From Winogradskyella psychrotolerans (lineage in GTDB: Bacteria > Bacteroidota > Bacteroidia > Flavobacteriales > Flavobacteriaceae): a DNA stretch of 64,000 nt. The stretch spans positions 309,121 to 373,120 of the forward strand of contig NZ_JAHKPS010000028.1 in NCBI RefSeq assembly GCF_018860565.1, given 5' to 3'. Within the stretch, counting starts at the first letter, position 1, and the number at the start of each line of letters is the position of its first letter. Positions 55,258-64,000 of this stretch are shown here, one piece after another. Both the position numbers and the translations under genes were made by a program. The notes under the pieces are model-generated. The model had not been told where the DNA came from and did not search any database. It worked only from the letters and a program-made list of their open reading frames with translations.

Positions 55258-56469
55258 TTATTCTATATCTTCAACGTCTGGATATAGGAAATGATTGTAC
55301 GGAAAACGTGTGACATGAACTTCTCTTACTTCTTTATAAACCCGTTTTCTAAATTCCTCCATATTCTCTTTGTTTAAAGCAGAAATAAATAAGGCATTAT
55401 CTCCAACTCTAGACATCCATGTCTTTTTCCATTCTTCAATCGTATAGTTAGCTTTAGTACGCTCATCAACTAAATTATCATCATCAAAAGGTTCTGCCTC
55501 ATAAGCATCAATTTTATTAAAGACCATAATAGTTGGCTTGTCTTTACTTTCAATTTCGTCTAAAATCTGATTTACAGAATCAATGTGCTCTTCAAAATTA
55601 GAATGAGAAATATCTACAACATGAAGCAATAAATCTGCTTCTCTAACTTCATCCAACGTACTTTTAAAGGAATCTACGAGTTGCGTCGGTAATTTTCTAA
55701 TAAAACCAACTGTATCACTAACTAAAAACGGAAGGTTTCCAATAACCACTTTTCTAACCGTAGTATCTAGGGTAGCAAATAGTTTATTTTCTGCAAATAC
55801 ATCACTTTTACTAATTACGTTCATCAACGTAGATTTCCCCACATTTGTGTATCCAACTAAAGCCACACGGACCATTTTCCCTCGATTACCTCGCTGAACG
55901 GCCATTTGTTTATCAATCGTTTTTATTTTAGCTTTAAGCAAGGCTATTTTATCACGTACAATACGTCTATCTGTTTCTATTTCTGTTTCACCTGGCCCAC
56001 GCATTCCTATACCACCTTTTTGTCTTTCAAGGTGCGTCCACATACCTTTTAATCTTGGTAGTAAATATTCGCATTGTGCTAATTCTACTTGCGTTCTTGC
56101 ATAACTGGTTTGTGCACGTTGCGCAAAAATATCTAAGATTAAGTTGGTTCTGTCTAGAATCTTACAGTTAAGAATTTTACTGATGTTACGTTCTTGTGCT
56201 GGCGATAATTCGTCATCAAAAATTACAGTTCCAATATCATTTGCTTCTACAAACTGCCTTACATCCTCCATCTTACCTGTACCTATAAACGTTTTAGGGT
56301 TTGGCAATGCCATTTTTTGGGTGTAGCGTTTTATAACTTCACCACCAGCCGTAAAGGTTAAAAATTCCAACTCGTCTAAATATTCTTTAGACTTCTCTTC
56401 ATCTTGATTTTGAGTTATTACACCAATAAGTACAACCTTCTCTAAAGCAATATTTTTTTTCTCTATCAT
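55258..56469 (-). CDS. hflX: GTPase HflX
   Basis: Ribosome-associated GTPase that splits stalled or heat-damaged ribosomes. N-terminal domain with GGEVIKRYTQKMALPNPKTFIGTGK and the HflX KGGIGMRGPGETEIETDRR loop. G domain: G1 VGYTNVGKST, G3 DTVGFI, G4 NKID. ATG 56469 is used, not 56487, because a promoter box (56475-56482) lies between them. This gives 403 residues. Confidence 0.95.
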   Translation of the reverse strand: MIEKKNIALEKVVLIGVITQNQDEEKSKEYLDELEFLTFTAGGEVIKRYTQKMALPNPKTFIGTGKMEDVRQFVEANDIGTVIFDDELSPAQERNISKILNCKILDRTNLILDIFAQRAQTSYARTQVELAQCEYLLPRLKGMWTHLERQKGGIGMRGPGETEIETDRRIVRDKIALLKAKIKTIDKQMAVQRGNRGKMVRVALVGYTNVGKSTLMNVISKSDVFAENKLFATLDTTVRKVVIGNLPFLVSDTVGFIRKLPTQLVDSFKSTLDEVREADLLLHVVDISHSNFEEHIDSVNQILDEIESKDKPTIMVFNKIDAYEAEPFDDDNLVDERTKANYTIEEWKKTWMSRVGDNALFISALNKENMEEFRKRVYKEVREVHVTRFPYNHFLYPDVEDIE

Positions 56470-56474
56470 AAGTA

Positions 56475-56482
56475 CAAAGTTA
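56475..56482 (-). promoter_or_regulatory. -7 box (TAACTTTG) abutting the hflX start
   Basis: Minus-strand TAnnTTTG ending 5 nt before ATG 56469; predicts a near-leaderless hflX mRNA and supports the shorter start. Confidence 0.6.
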
Positions 56483-56531
56483 AGCAAATGGATTATTCTT
56501 AATAATATTTTAAAAACCTATATTTATTGCC

Positions 56532-57482
56532 ATGAACAATAATTCTGAAATTTACACAATAGCATTCTATAATGTTGAAAATTTATTCGACACAACTAAC
56601 GACCCATTAATTCATGACAATGATTTCTTACCCAACTCATTAAAACGATGGACTCCAAAACGTTATCAAAAAAAAATTTTAAAACTTGGAACCGTAATTT
56701 CTAAAATAGGTGAAGAAAATACAAGAAATGCACCAATTATTGTTGGTTTGGCCGAAGTAGAAAACCAAAAGGTACTTTCAGACCTAGTAAATAGCAAAAA
56801 TTTAGTTGATGAAAATTACAGCTTTGTACATTTCGACTCTTTAGATGAAAGAGGGATTGATGTGGCTCTACTATATAAACCTGATGTTTTTAAAGTTGAC
56901 TACTCTGAAACCTTTTCGGTTTATCTTCAAAACGATATGGGATACCAAGACTATACTAGAGACATTCTACTTGTAAAAGGCCAACTAAATAATGAAAACA
57001 TCAACATTATAGTTAACCATTGGTCTTCACGCAGAGAAGGCACTAAAGAAACTGAATTTAAACGTATAGCAGCAGCAAAAGTCGTAAATTCTGTTATTGA
57101 AACACTAAAAAAAGAAGACCCAAACACCAAAATTATTGTTATGGGAGATTTTAATGATAATCCCAATTGCAAAAGTCTGATATTACTAGAGGAAGAAAGT
57201 AAGCTTTACAATCCTTTTAAAACAGTTTGGTCTCGTGATAACGGCAGTTTAAATCACAGGTTTCAGTGGAATTTATTTGATCAAATTTTATTCTCAACTA
57301 ATTTCTTTGACACCAATAATTCTAACTTAGATTTTAAAGACGCACAAGTATTTAATAGTAAGTTTCTTACTCAATACGAAGGCAAGTACAAAGGACAACC
57401 ATTTAGGACGTTTGTAGGCAACAAATATAAAGGAGGTTACAGCGATCATTTCCCTATTTATATTCAATTAAAGCCTTCATGA
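56532..57482 (+). CDS. Endonuclease/exonuclease/phosphatase (EEP) family protein without signal peptide
   Basis: A 316-residue EEP-fold protein, paralogous to the secreted one at 9993 (shared FYNVENLFDTTND, VHFDSLDERGIDVALLYKP, NHWSSRREG, MGDFNDNPN, SDHFPIYIQL). It begins directly at the fold, so it should be cytoplasmic. Metal-dependent nuclease or phosphatase activity is likely; substrate unknown. It is divergent from hflX across a 62-bp spacer. Confidence 0.88.
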   Translation: MNNNSEIYTIAFYNVENLFDTTNDPLIHDNDFLPNSLKRWTPKRYQKKILKLGTVISKIGEENTRNAPIIVGLAEVENQKVLSDLVNSKNLVDENYSFVHFDSLDERGIDVALLYKPDVFKVDYSETFSVYLQNDMGYQDYTRDILLVKGQLNNENINIIVNHWSSRREGTKETEFKRIAAAKVVNSVIETLKKEDPNTKIIVMGDFNDNPNCKSLILLEEESKLYNPFKTVWSRDNGSLNHRFQWNLFDQILFSTNFFDTNNSNLDFKDAQVFNSKFLTQYEGKYKGQPFRTFVGNKYKGGYSDHFPIYIQLKPS

Positions 57483-57706
57483 AAAATAGCTAAACCATTT
57501 ATCGATTATTACGGTAGTTAATCTATTATACCATTGTTAACATCTTGTTAATAGCCATTTTTTATATATTCGAGTTCGCATAGTTTAAAACGTCCAACCA
57601 ACGTCAACAATGCACAATTACAACACATTATTTTAGAAACACAGCAAAGCCTTCCATAACCAAGTGGTTATAAGGTCATTAAATAATTTTAATAAACCTA
57701 TTAATA

Positions 57707-60700
57707 ATGAAAAAAAGTACTTTACTACTATTTGCACTTTTCACTATACTTTTTCAAGTTAATGCACAAGTGACTATAGGAGCTGGTAATTTGCAGACTG
57801 AGAATGCGCCTTTTGAGCCGTATTTTGGGTATTCTTATGCGCAAACTATCTATTTGGCTTCTGAAATTAATGCTAGTGGAACTATCACTGATATCCAATG
57901 GTATTATAGTGGAACCTCTGCTTTACCATCTAGTCAAGATTTAACAATCTATATGGCTGAAGTTGCGAAAACAGAATTTGCATCAACAACAGACTGGGAA
58001 CCCCTAGCTTCTTTTACAGAAGTATATGCTGGAGGCATTACTGTTACAGCCGGAACAGAAGGTTGGGTAACACTAACATTAGACACTCCATTTAATTATG
58101 CTGGTACAGGAAATTTAATAATTGCAACAAAAGAAAATTCTGCGGGTTATGACGAACTTAATGATGACTTCTACAACTCTCAAGTCGCTACTAACAGAAC
58201 AATATCTTATTTTAGCGATGGTACAAATCCAGACCCTGCAGATCCGCCAACGGCTAGTAATATTGATGACACAATTCCAAATATTATTTTAGGGGGAATT
58301 ACTCAGGCTTGTCCAAACCCTACTGACATAAGTGTTACAGGTGTAACGGCAAATGAAGCTGTTATATCATGGACTGAAAATGGAACATCAACCGTTTGGA
58401 ATATTGAAATTGTTGAATCTGGAACTGCCCCTACCGGTACACCAACCGTGACCAATGCACCTAATCCTTATACCGTAACAGGTTTAAACGCTGTTACTGG
58501 TTATGATATATACGTTCAATCTGATTGTGGTACTGAACAGAGTGCTTTCTCTGGACCTGTGACATTCACTACTTTGTGTGACATCTTTATTCCAGATTAC
58601 ATGCAAAACTTTACAACCATTATTCCTGATTGTTGGGAAGTGGCTAGTGAAGGTGACCCAACCTCTGGTCCAACCGATTTTGGTAATAGTTCATGGAATT
58701 CAGATAATTTTCTTAATAATGGTACCCCTTCTTATAATATAAATGTATACGGTTCAACTTTTGCTAGTTTCAATGATTGGATTATAACACCTCAATTTGA
58801 TTTAACTGGAGGTCCTTTTCAAGTAGAATTTGATTTTGGAATTACAGAATGGCTTAGTTCTACTGTAGCAGGAACATTAGGTTCTGATGATACTGTACAA
58901 TTATTAATATCAAATGATAATGGGGTAACATGGGTTAATTTATTAACCTATGACAATACATCTGTTATTCCTATTGCGGGTGTACACCCAGTAATTAATT
59001 TAACAGCTTATAGTGGTCAAATAGTACAATTTGCAATATATGCCACTAGTGGAACTGTAGTTGATTCAGCTGATAATGATATTTTTGTAGATAACTTTCA
59101 GGTAAGAAACATACCTACATGTCCTGAACCTCAAGACTTAAACGTAACAGGTATCACTTCAAATGAAGCTGAGTTTTCTTGGACGGAAGGCGGAATAGCT
59201 GCAAATTGGAATATAGAAATTGTACCTACAGGTACAGCACCAACAGGTACCCCTACAGAAATGAATGTTTCTAACCCATATGTAGTCACTGGATTAGATG
59301 CTATTACAACTTACGATTTTTATGTACAAGCCGTATGTGGCCCTGCCGATTACAGTTCTTGGACTGGTCCCCTAGCATTCGCAACCTTATGTGATGTTTT
59401 TGTACCAGATTATTTACAAGACTTTACAACAATTACACCAGATTGTTGGGAGGTAGCTGATAATGGTGATCCTACAACGGGCCCTACTGATTTAGGGAAC
59501 AGCTCATGGGTTGCTGATGAGTTTTTAAATATAGGTGCCGATGATGGTGCTTACAAAATAAATCTGTTTTTTAATAATAAAAGCGACTGGCTTATTTCTC
59601 CTCTTTTTGATTTAACAGGTGGTCCGTTTCAAGTAGAATTTGATTTTGGAATAACGGATTGGAATAGTGATACTAATCCTGGAACATTAGGATCTGATGA
59701 TTTAGTACAATTATTAATGACTAATGATGGAGGATCAACTTGGATTACACTTGTAACTTACGATAGTACATCTGTTGTTCCTATTACTGGCGCTCATCCA
59801 GTTGTTAATTTAACAGCGTATAGTGGTCAAACTGTTCAGTTCGCAATTTACGCTACAGATGGCGCAATAGATGATACGGGTGTTGATGTAGATGTTTTTG
59901 TAGATAACTTTCAAGTAAGAAATATCCCTTCATGTCCAGAACCATCAGATTTATCTGCAAACAACTTAAGTTTAACATCTACTGAAGTTGCCTGGGTAGA
60001 AAATGGCGCAGCAACATCTTGGAATATCGAATATGGTGAGCAAGGCTTTGCATTAGGAACTGGGACTACCGAAACAGGTGTAACAGCCAACCCTTTTACA
60101 CTAACAAGCTTAACACCTGACACTTACTATGAGTTTTACGTACAAGCTATATGTGGTCCTGGCGATGAAAGTTCTTGGACAGGTCCTTTAGAATTCTTTA
60201 CTGGGTATTGTGAGTCTGTTCCATCTAGTAATGATGGTGATGGTATAAACAATGTAACTGTTGGAATTACAACCTTCCCTAGTGCAGGAGACTTAACCTA
60301 TGAAAATTTCGCATCTACAGTGGTGAATGTTTTTCAAGGTTTAGACACTACGGTAGAAATTGAATATGACCATGGATTTACATATGACACTAACATTTGG
60401 ATAGATTTTAATGATAATTTAATTTTTGAAGATACAGAATTAGTTTTCCAAGGGGCAACTGACGGTATTGGCGATCCTCAACTATATGACGCATCTTTCG
60501 TAATGCCTTTAACAGCTCCAATAGGAGAACATAGAATGCGTATTGCTGGCGCTGACTTTGGTCAATTAGTACCAGATCCTTGTTATACTGGCACTTGGGG
60601 TATTACTTTAGATTTCACAGTAAATGTTCAGGAATTATTATGTACTCTTGCTGAAGCAAATTACACTACAGTTCCAGATTGTGCAAATGATCAATTTTAT

Positions 60701-63145
60701 ATTGATGTAAATATTACAGATTTAGGTGATGCTACATCACTAGAAATTTCTAATGATTATGATAACACAACAGAACAAGCATTTGCTGTAGACACTTATC
60801 AAGTCGGTCCTTTCCCATTTGGAAATGCAGTAAAAATATTTGTAACTAATGAGCAAGACACTAATTGTGTTATTAGCAGTGATATATACAATGTTTTAGC
60901 ATGTCCACCAGTTAACGATGATTGTGTAGGTGCTATTGAAGCTGTTGTAAATGCTGGAGAATCTTGTAATCAAGTAAATTCAGGTACCATTTTAGCAGCG
61001 ACTCCATCTGGCGTACCAGGCGCAAGTTGTGGTGGCACACCAAATGATGATGTTTGGTTTCAATTTACAGCGTTAGGAGAGCAGCAGATTATTGAAATAC
61101 AAAACGTAGTTGGAGGAACATTTAATATAGACCATGCTGTATACGAAGGTTCTTGTGGTACTCTTACTGAATTGTATTGTTCTGCTGACGACTTTAGTAT
61201 AACACCAGCTTTAACCGTTGGAGAAACATACTACATTAGAATTTTCTCTGCTGGATCTAGTCCTGAAACAAGCACGTTCGATCTTTGTATAGGAACAATA
61301 GGACTACCAACATATTGTTTAGACGCATTACCTATCTGTGCTGACCCAGATATTGAATACGAAAGTGTTGTTGGTGACCAAACAGCACCACCATACATAG
61401 ATTACGATTGTTTAGGTTCTCAACCAGATCCGCAATGGAATACTATTAATTTTGATGAGCCAGGTGACTATGAATTTACTTTAGAACAAACAAATGCTGC
61501 TGGTACTGGTTTAGATATTGATTTTATAGTATGGGGACCTTTTGTAGACCAACAAGGTGGCTGTGTAGAGTTATTACCAGAAACAATAGCCGACTGTAGT
61601 TTTTCTGCTGTTTCCTCTGAAACAATTACACTTACAGATGTACCTGCAAACTCTGTATATGTTCTTTTAATAACTAACTACTCTCAACAATCTGGTACTT
61701 ATACTTTTGTACAAGATTCTGGTCCTACAGACGGAACAAATTGTGACGTAGTTTGTGATGTAACACTAAACGTGGAAGGAGCACCTGTTGAAGATAGTAT
61801 AGAAGATGTAACTCAAATAGATGAAGTATTTAATTATTGTGGTTATGATACTGGTGTGCTTTTAGAAGCAACAACGGTTTACAATGTTGATTCTTATTTA
61901 TGGTATTATAATGGTTTTCCAATAGAAAATTATGATGAACCTACATTAACAGCAACTGAATCTGGTACATACCAAGTTCAGGTATTAGGAGGAATATGTG
62001 ATCAAAGTTTAACTTACTTCTCTGCTTACATTGAAATTAATTTTTACGACGATGCAGACCCTGTATCGCCTCAAAATATTACAGTATGTGACGGACCTGA
62101 AGCAGATGGATCTGAGTCATTCAATTTAGATGACTTAACAGCATCACTAAACCTAGATGGTTTTACAGTAACTTATTACACAGATGTAAATGATGCCAAT
62201 CAAGGTATAAATGCAATAACTTCAACTAATGATTATGTATCATCTGGAGAAACTCTTATCATAAGAATACAAGATACTGACGCTGCTAACGATCCTGATT
62301 TAGTTGGATGCTTTGACTTATCGCAAGTAGATTTGGTTGTTAACGAAAGACCAACGATTAATCAACCAGCACCATTTGCTCTCTGCGATGATATGGACGG
62401 TACGATAGATGGTGAAGAACAAATTGATTTAACTACCTTTAATAGTGAAGTTACAACGGATACAGACATCATAGTAACATATCATACATCTCAGGAAGAT
62501 GCTGATTCAGGCAATGGTGATGTAACTAGTACGACATATGCAACGCAAAGTGAAACACTTTATATCAGAGCTGAAAATTCTGTAACAGGTTGTTATGAAA
62601 CAACAACGCTTGATATTGCCGTTAACTTACCACCGGTTGCAGCATTTGATCCTTTAATCGAATATGAAGTTTGTCCAAATGCAACGGTTCCTATTACTAT
62701 TGAAGTAGTGCCTGATGGCTTTACAGATGCTGATGTATCTGTTAGTTGGACTTTAGATGGTGTGGCATTTAGCGGCAGTAATTTAAGTTTAAATAACGTA
62801 TTACTAGCTGGAACTTATGAAGCAACCATAACATTTAATGATAGCGGATGTTCAATAGCAGTAGCAACTACAGTTATTGAATTAGAGTCATGTATATTCC
62901 CAGAAGGTATTTCACCTAATGGAGACGACTTAAATGATAGTTTCAACTTAAGTAGCTTCAATGTTACTAAACTAGAAATATTTAATAGAAACGGAACGCT
63001 TGTATATAGCAAAAATAATTATGTAGATGAGTGGTATGGTCAAACCAATGATGGTGATGAATTACCTGTAGGAACATACTTCTATACCGTAGTTTACGAA
63101 GGTGGTGCCAAATCAAAAAGTGCCTGGGTATACATTAACAGATAA
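57707..63145 (+). CDS. Giant secreted T9SS type-B (gliding-motility C-terminal domain) protein
   Basis: An 1,812-residue secreted or surface protein. A signal peptide (1-21, ending VNAQ) is followed by a beta region (22-200). Then come fibronectin III / choice-of-anchor J pairs (fnIII about 202-292, 471-562 and 743-833; anchor domains about 294-468 and 564-739) and a GEVED-type domain (833-975). PPC/CUB-like Cys-containing modules follow (about 1068-1350), then Ig-like and repeat domains (1375-1720). The C terminus (1729-1812) is the type-B sorting domain: FPEGISPNGDDLNDSF, LEIFNRNGTLVYSK, LPVGTYFYTV. The PorP/SprF gene directly follows. Probably an adhesin or surface filament; ligand unknown. 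Confidence 0.9.
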   Translation: MKKSTLLLFALFTILFQVNAQVTIGAGNLQTENAPFEPYFGYSYAQTIYLASEINASGTITDIQWYYSGTSALPSSQDLTIYMAEVAKTEFASTTDWEPLASFTEVYAGGITVTAGTEGWVTLTLDTPFNYAGTGNLIIATKENSAGYDELNDDFYNSQVATNRTISYFSDGTNPDPADPPTASNIDDTIPNIILGGITQACPNPTDISVTGVTANEAVISWTENGTSTVWNIEIVESGTAPTGTPTVTNAPNPYTVTGLNAVTGYDIYVQSDCGTEQSAFSGPVTFTTLCDIFIPDYMQNFTTIIPDCWEVASEGDPTSGPTDFGNSSWNSDNFLNNGTPSYNINVYGSTFASFNDWIITPQFDLTGGPFQVEFDFGITEWLSSTVAGTLGSDDTVQLLISNDNGVTWVNLLTYDNTSVIPIAGVHPVINLTAYSGQIVQFAIYATSGTVVDSADNDIFVDNFQVRNIPTCPEPQDLNVTGITSNEAEFSWTEGGIAANWNIEIVPTGTAPTGTPTEMNVSNPYVVTGLDAITTYDFYVQAVCGPADYSSWTGPLAFATLCDVFVPDYLQDFTTITPDCWEVADNGDPTTGPTDLGNSSWVADEFLNIGADDGAYKINLFFNNKSDWLISPLFDLTGGPFQVEFDFGITDWNSDTNPGTLGSDDLVQLLMTNDGGSTWITLVTYDSTSVVPITGAHPVVNLTAYSGQTVQFAIYATDGAIDDTGVDVDVFVDNFQVRNIPSCPEPSDLSANNLSLTSTEVAWVENGAATSWNIEYGEQGFALGTGTTETGVTANPFTLTSLTPDTYYEFYVQAICGPGDESSWTGPLEFFTGYCESVPSSNDGDGINNVTVGITTFPSAGDLTYENFASTVVNVFQGLDTTVEIEYDHGFTYDTNIWIDFNDNLIFEDTELVFQGATDGIGDPQLYDASFVMPLTAPIGEHRMRIAGADFGQLVPDPCYTGTWGITLDFTVNVQELLCTLAEANYTTVPDCANDQFYIDVNITDLGDATSLEISNDYDNTTEQAFAVDTYQVGPFPFGNAVKIFVTNEQDTNCVISSDIYNVLACPPVNDDCVGAIEAVVNAGESCNQVNSGTILAATPSGVPGASCGGTPNDDVWFQFTALGEQQIIEIQNVVGGTFNIDHAVYEGSCGTLTELYCSADDFSITPALTVGETYYIRIFSAGSSPETSTFDLCIGTIGLPTYCLDALPICADPDIEYESVVGDQTAPPYIDYDCLGSQPDPQWNTINFDEPGDYEFTLEQTNAAGTGLDIDFIVWGPFVDQQGGCVELLPETIADCSFSAVSSETITLTDVPANSVYVLLITNYSQQSGTYTFVQDSGPTDGTNCDVVCDVTLNVEGAPVEDSIEDVTQIDEVFNYCGYDTGVLLEATTVYNVDSYLWYYNGFPIENYDEPTLTATESGTYQVQVLGGICDQSLTYFSAYIEINFYDDADPVSPQNITVCDGPEADGSESFNLDDLTASLNLDGFTVTYYTDVNDANQGINAITSTNDYVSSGETLIIRIQDTDAANDPDLVGCFDLSQVDLVVNERPTINQPAPFALCDDMDGTIDGEEQIDLTTFNSEVTTDTDIIVTYHTSQEDADSGNGDVTSTTYATQSETLYIRAENSVTGCYETTTLDIAVNLPPVAAFDPLIEYEVCPNATVPITIEVVPDGFTDADVSVSWTLDGVAFSGSNLSLNNVLLAGTYEATITFNDSGCSIAVATTVIELESCIFPEGISPNGDDLNDSFNLSSFNVTKLEIFNRNGTLVYSKNNYVDEWYGQTNDGDELPVGTYFYTVVYEGGAKSKSAWVYINR
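58310..59932 (+). repeat. Tandem duplication inside the T9SS protein gene
   Basis: Two in-frame units of about 810 bp (58310-59119 and 59120-59932), each encoding fnIII plus anchor domain, keep clear nucleotide similarity; for example a matching VDNFQVRNIP segment ends each unit. A third partial unit (fnIII only) begins at 59933. This indicates internal duplication. Confidence 0.75.
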
Positions 63146-63171
63146 TCAACTAACAGAATTAACTTAATATA

Positions 63172-64000
63172 ATGAAAAAACTCTCTATTATAGCGGTTTT
63201 GCTTTTAGCATTGCAAATGCATGGACAACAAGACCCTCAGTACACGCAGTACATGTATAATATGAATGTAGTAAACCCTGCTTATGCAGGCTCTAGAGAA
63301 AATCTTTCTTTTGGACTATTATACAGAAATCAATGGACAAAAATTGATGGCGGACCAGAAACTGGTACTTTCTTTGGGCATGCACCCATAGGTAATAATC
63401 TAGGATTAGGAGCCTCTGTTATTGCAGATCAAATTGGACCTGTTAAAGAAACTAATGCCTATGTAGATGTCTCATACACCTTAAACTTAGGCGGCGAACA
63501 CCGTTTAGCTTTTGGTGTTAAAGCAGGTGCTACATTTCACGACATTGGTTTAACCGATTTAGACGTTATTGATGAAGGCGATGATTTTTTCTCACAAGAC
63601 ATCAATTCAACAACACCTAATATCGGTGCAGGATTCTTTTATTACACCAATAAATATTACCTATCACTTTCTGTACCTAACATGCTGTCTTCAGTACACT
63701 TAGATGCAGATGGTATTAAACTAGGATCTGAAACACAGCACTATTTCTTAACTGGTGGTTACGTGTTTGATCTTTCACCAAATACAGAACTTAAACCATC
63801 GTTTATGGTAAAATCTGCTTTTGATGCACCTACATCATTTGATGTTAATGTAAATGCGAGATTCTATAAGAAATTCGAAATAGGAGCGTCTTATAGATTG
63901 GACGATTCATTTTCTGGTTTGGTAAATTTTGCACTTACAGATGCTGTAAGAATTGGTTATGCGTATGATGCTATATCTTCTGATATTAAAGCATATGCAC
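63172..64000 (+). CDS. PorP/SprF family type IX secretion membrane protein (partial)
   Basis: Starts at ATG 63172, 26 bp after the giant protein's stop; cut by the window end after 276 codons. A signal peptide (1-19, ending MHGQQ) is followed by DPQYTQYMYNMNVVNPAYAGSR, the hallmark start of the PorP/SprF family, and then an outer-membrane beta-barrel pattern (FGLLYRNQWTKIDGGP, LGLGASVIADQIGP). These proteins act with the T9SS to secrete or anchor a cognate type-B substrate, here most likely the upstream gene. Confidence 0.9.
   Translation, partial: MKKLSIIAVLLLALQMHGQQDPQYTQYMYNMNVVNPAYAGSRENLSFGLLYRNQWTKIDGGPETGTFFGHAPIGNNLGLGASVIADQIGPVKETNAYVDVSYTLNLGGEHRLAFGVKAGATFHDIGLTDLDVIDEGDDFFSQDINSTTPNIGAGFFYYTNKYYLSLSVPNMLSSVHLDADGIKLGSETQHYFLTGGYVFDLSPNTELKPSFMVKSAFDAPTSFDVNVNARFYKKFEIGASYRLDDSFSGLVNFALTDAVRIGYAYDAISSDIKAYA

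Noticed and set aside
1..64000. CRISPR arrays, tRNA, rRNA, prophage or insertion sequences
   Set aside because: No spaced direct repeats, cloverleaf sequences, transposases or integrases were found by reading.

Overview
The window is a 64 kb chromosomal segment from a low-GC member of the Bacteroidota, most likely a marine Flavobacteriaceae. The support is direct: flavobacterial promoter boxes of the form TAnnTTTG, almost no Shine-Dalgarno sequences, many SpII lipoproteins, a TonB-dependent receptor with a carboxypeptidase-like N-terminal domain, a type IX secretion (T9SS) type-B cargo next to a PorP/SprF protein, and families confined largely to this phylum (DUF5689, DUF2480, DUF3078). The genus cannot be fixed from the sequence. 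I see no rRNA, tRNA, CRISPR array, prophage or insertion sequence; the mobile-looking content is limited to short palindromic repeats.

Layout. 0-9.9 kb: a lipoprotein alpha-2-macroglobulin, an SH3-like secreted protein inside a palindrome-rich spacer, PBP1C (pbpC) and a four-helix membrane protein; this resembles the yfhM-pbpC pairing known in other Gram-negatives. 10-15.5 kb: a secreted endonuclease/exonuclease/phosphatase protein divergent from a TonB-dependent receptor plus DUF5689 lipoprotein, possibly a polymer or phosphate scavenging locus. 15.6-21 kb: a membrane protein, a Cys-rich heavy-metal-associated (HMA) lipoprotein, an EamA transporter and an active/inactive M16 protease pair. 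21.3-27.7 kb: rplU (with a helix-hairpin-helix extension) and rpmA, a membrane-bound MutS-like ATPase, and the sdhCAB respiratory operon. 28-34.3 kb: aminopeptidase P, a serine hydrolase with an orphan D12 adenine methylase, an alpha/beta hydrolase, two tiny zinc-ribbon proteins and thiL.

34.4-38.8 kb is the most unusual block: four consecutive lipoprotein genes encoding a choice-of-anchor-B (LVIVD) protein, a seven-repeat propeller-like protein, an MbnP-like protein and an MbnH-like di-heme cytochrome. All four have acidic residues just after the lipid-bearing cysteine, which suggests a surface-displayed copper/redox system. A third zinc-ribbon paralogue follows.

39.3-52.9 kb holds the SUF iron-sulfur assembly genes (sufA, sufB, an NlpE-OB-like lipoprotein, sufC, sufD, then sufS, sufE and a SufT-like gene). 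They are split by an opposite-strand PadR cassette that includes a 59-residue membrane protein overlapping its neighbour. DUF2480, an ABC exporter and DUF3078 genes follow. 53-64 kb: PBP1A-type synthase and hflX, a second endonuclease/exonuclease/phosphatase gene without a signal peptide, and a giant 1,812-residue T9SS type-B protein followed by a PorP/SprF gene cut by the window end.

Regulation visible in sequence: about a dozen TAnnTTTG -7 boxes, four of them only 4-5 nt upstream of the start codon (probable leaderless mRNAs), and strong hairpin terminators at most convergent gene junctions.
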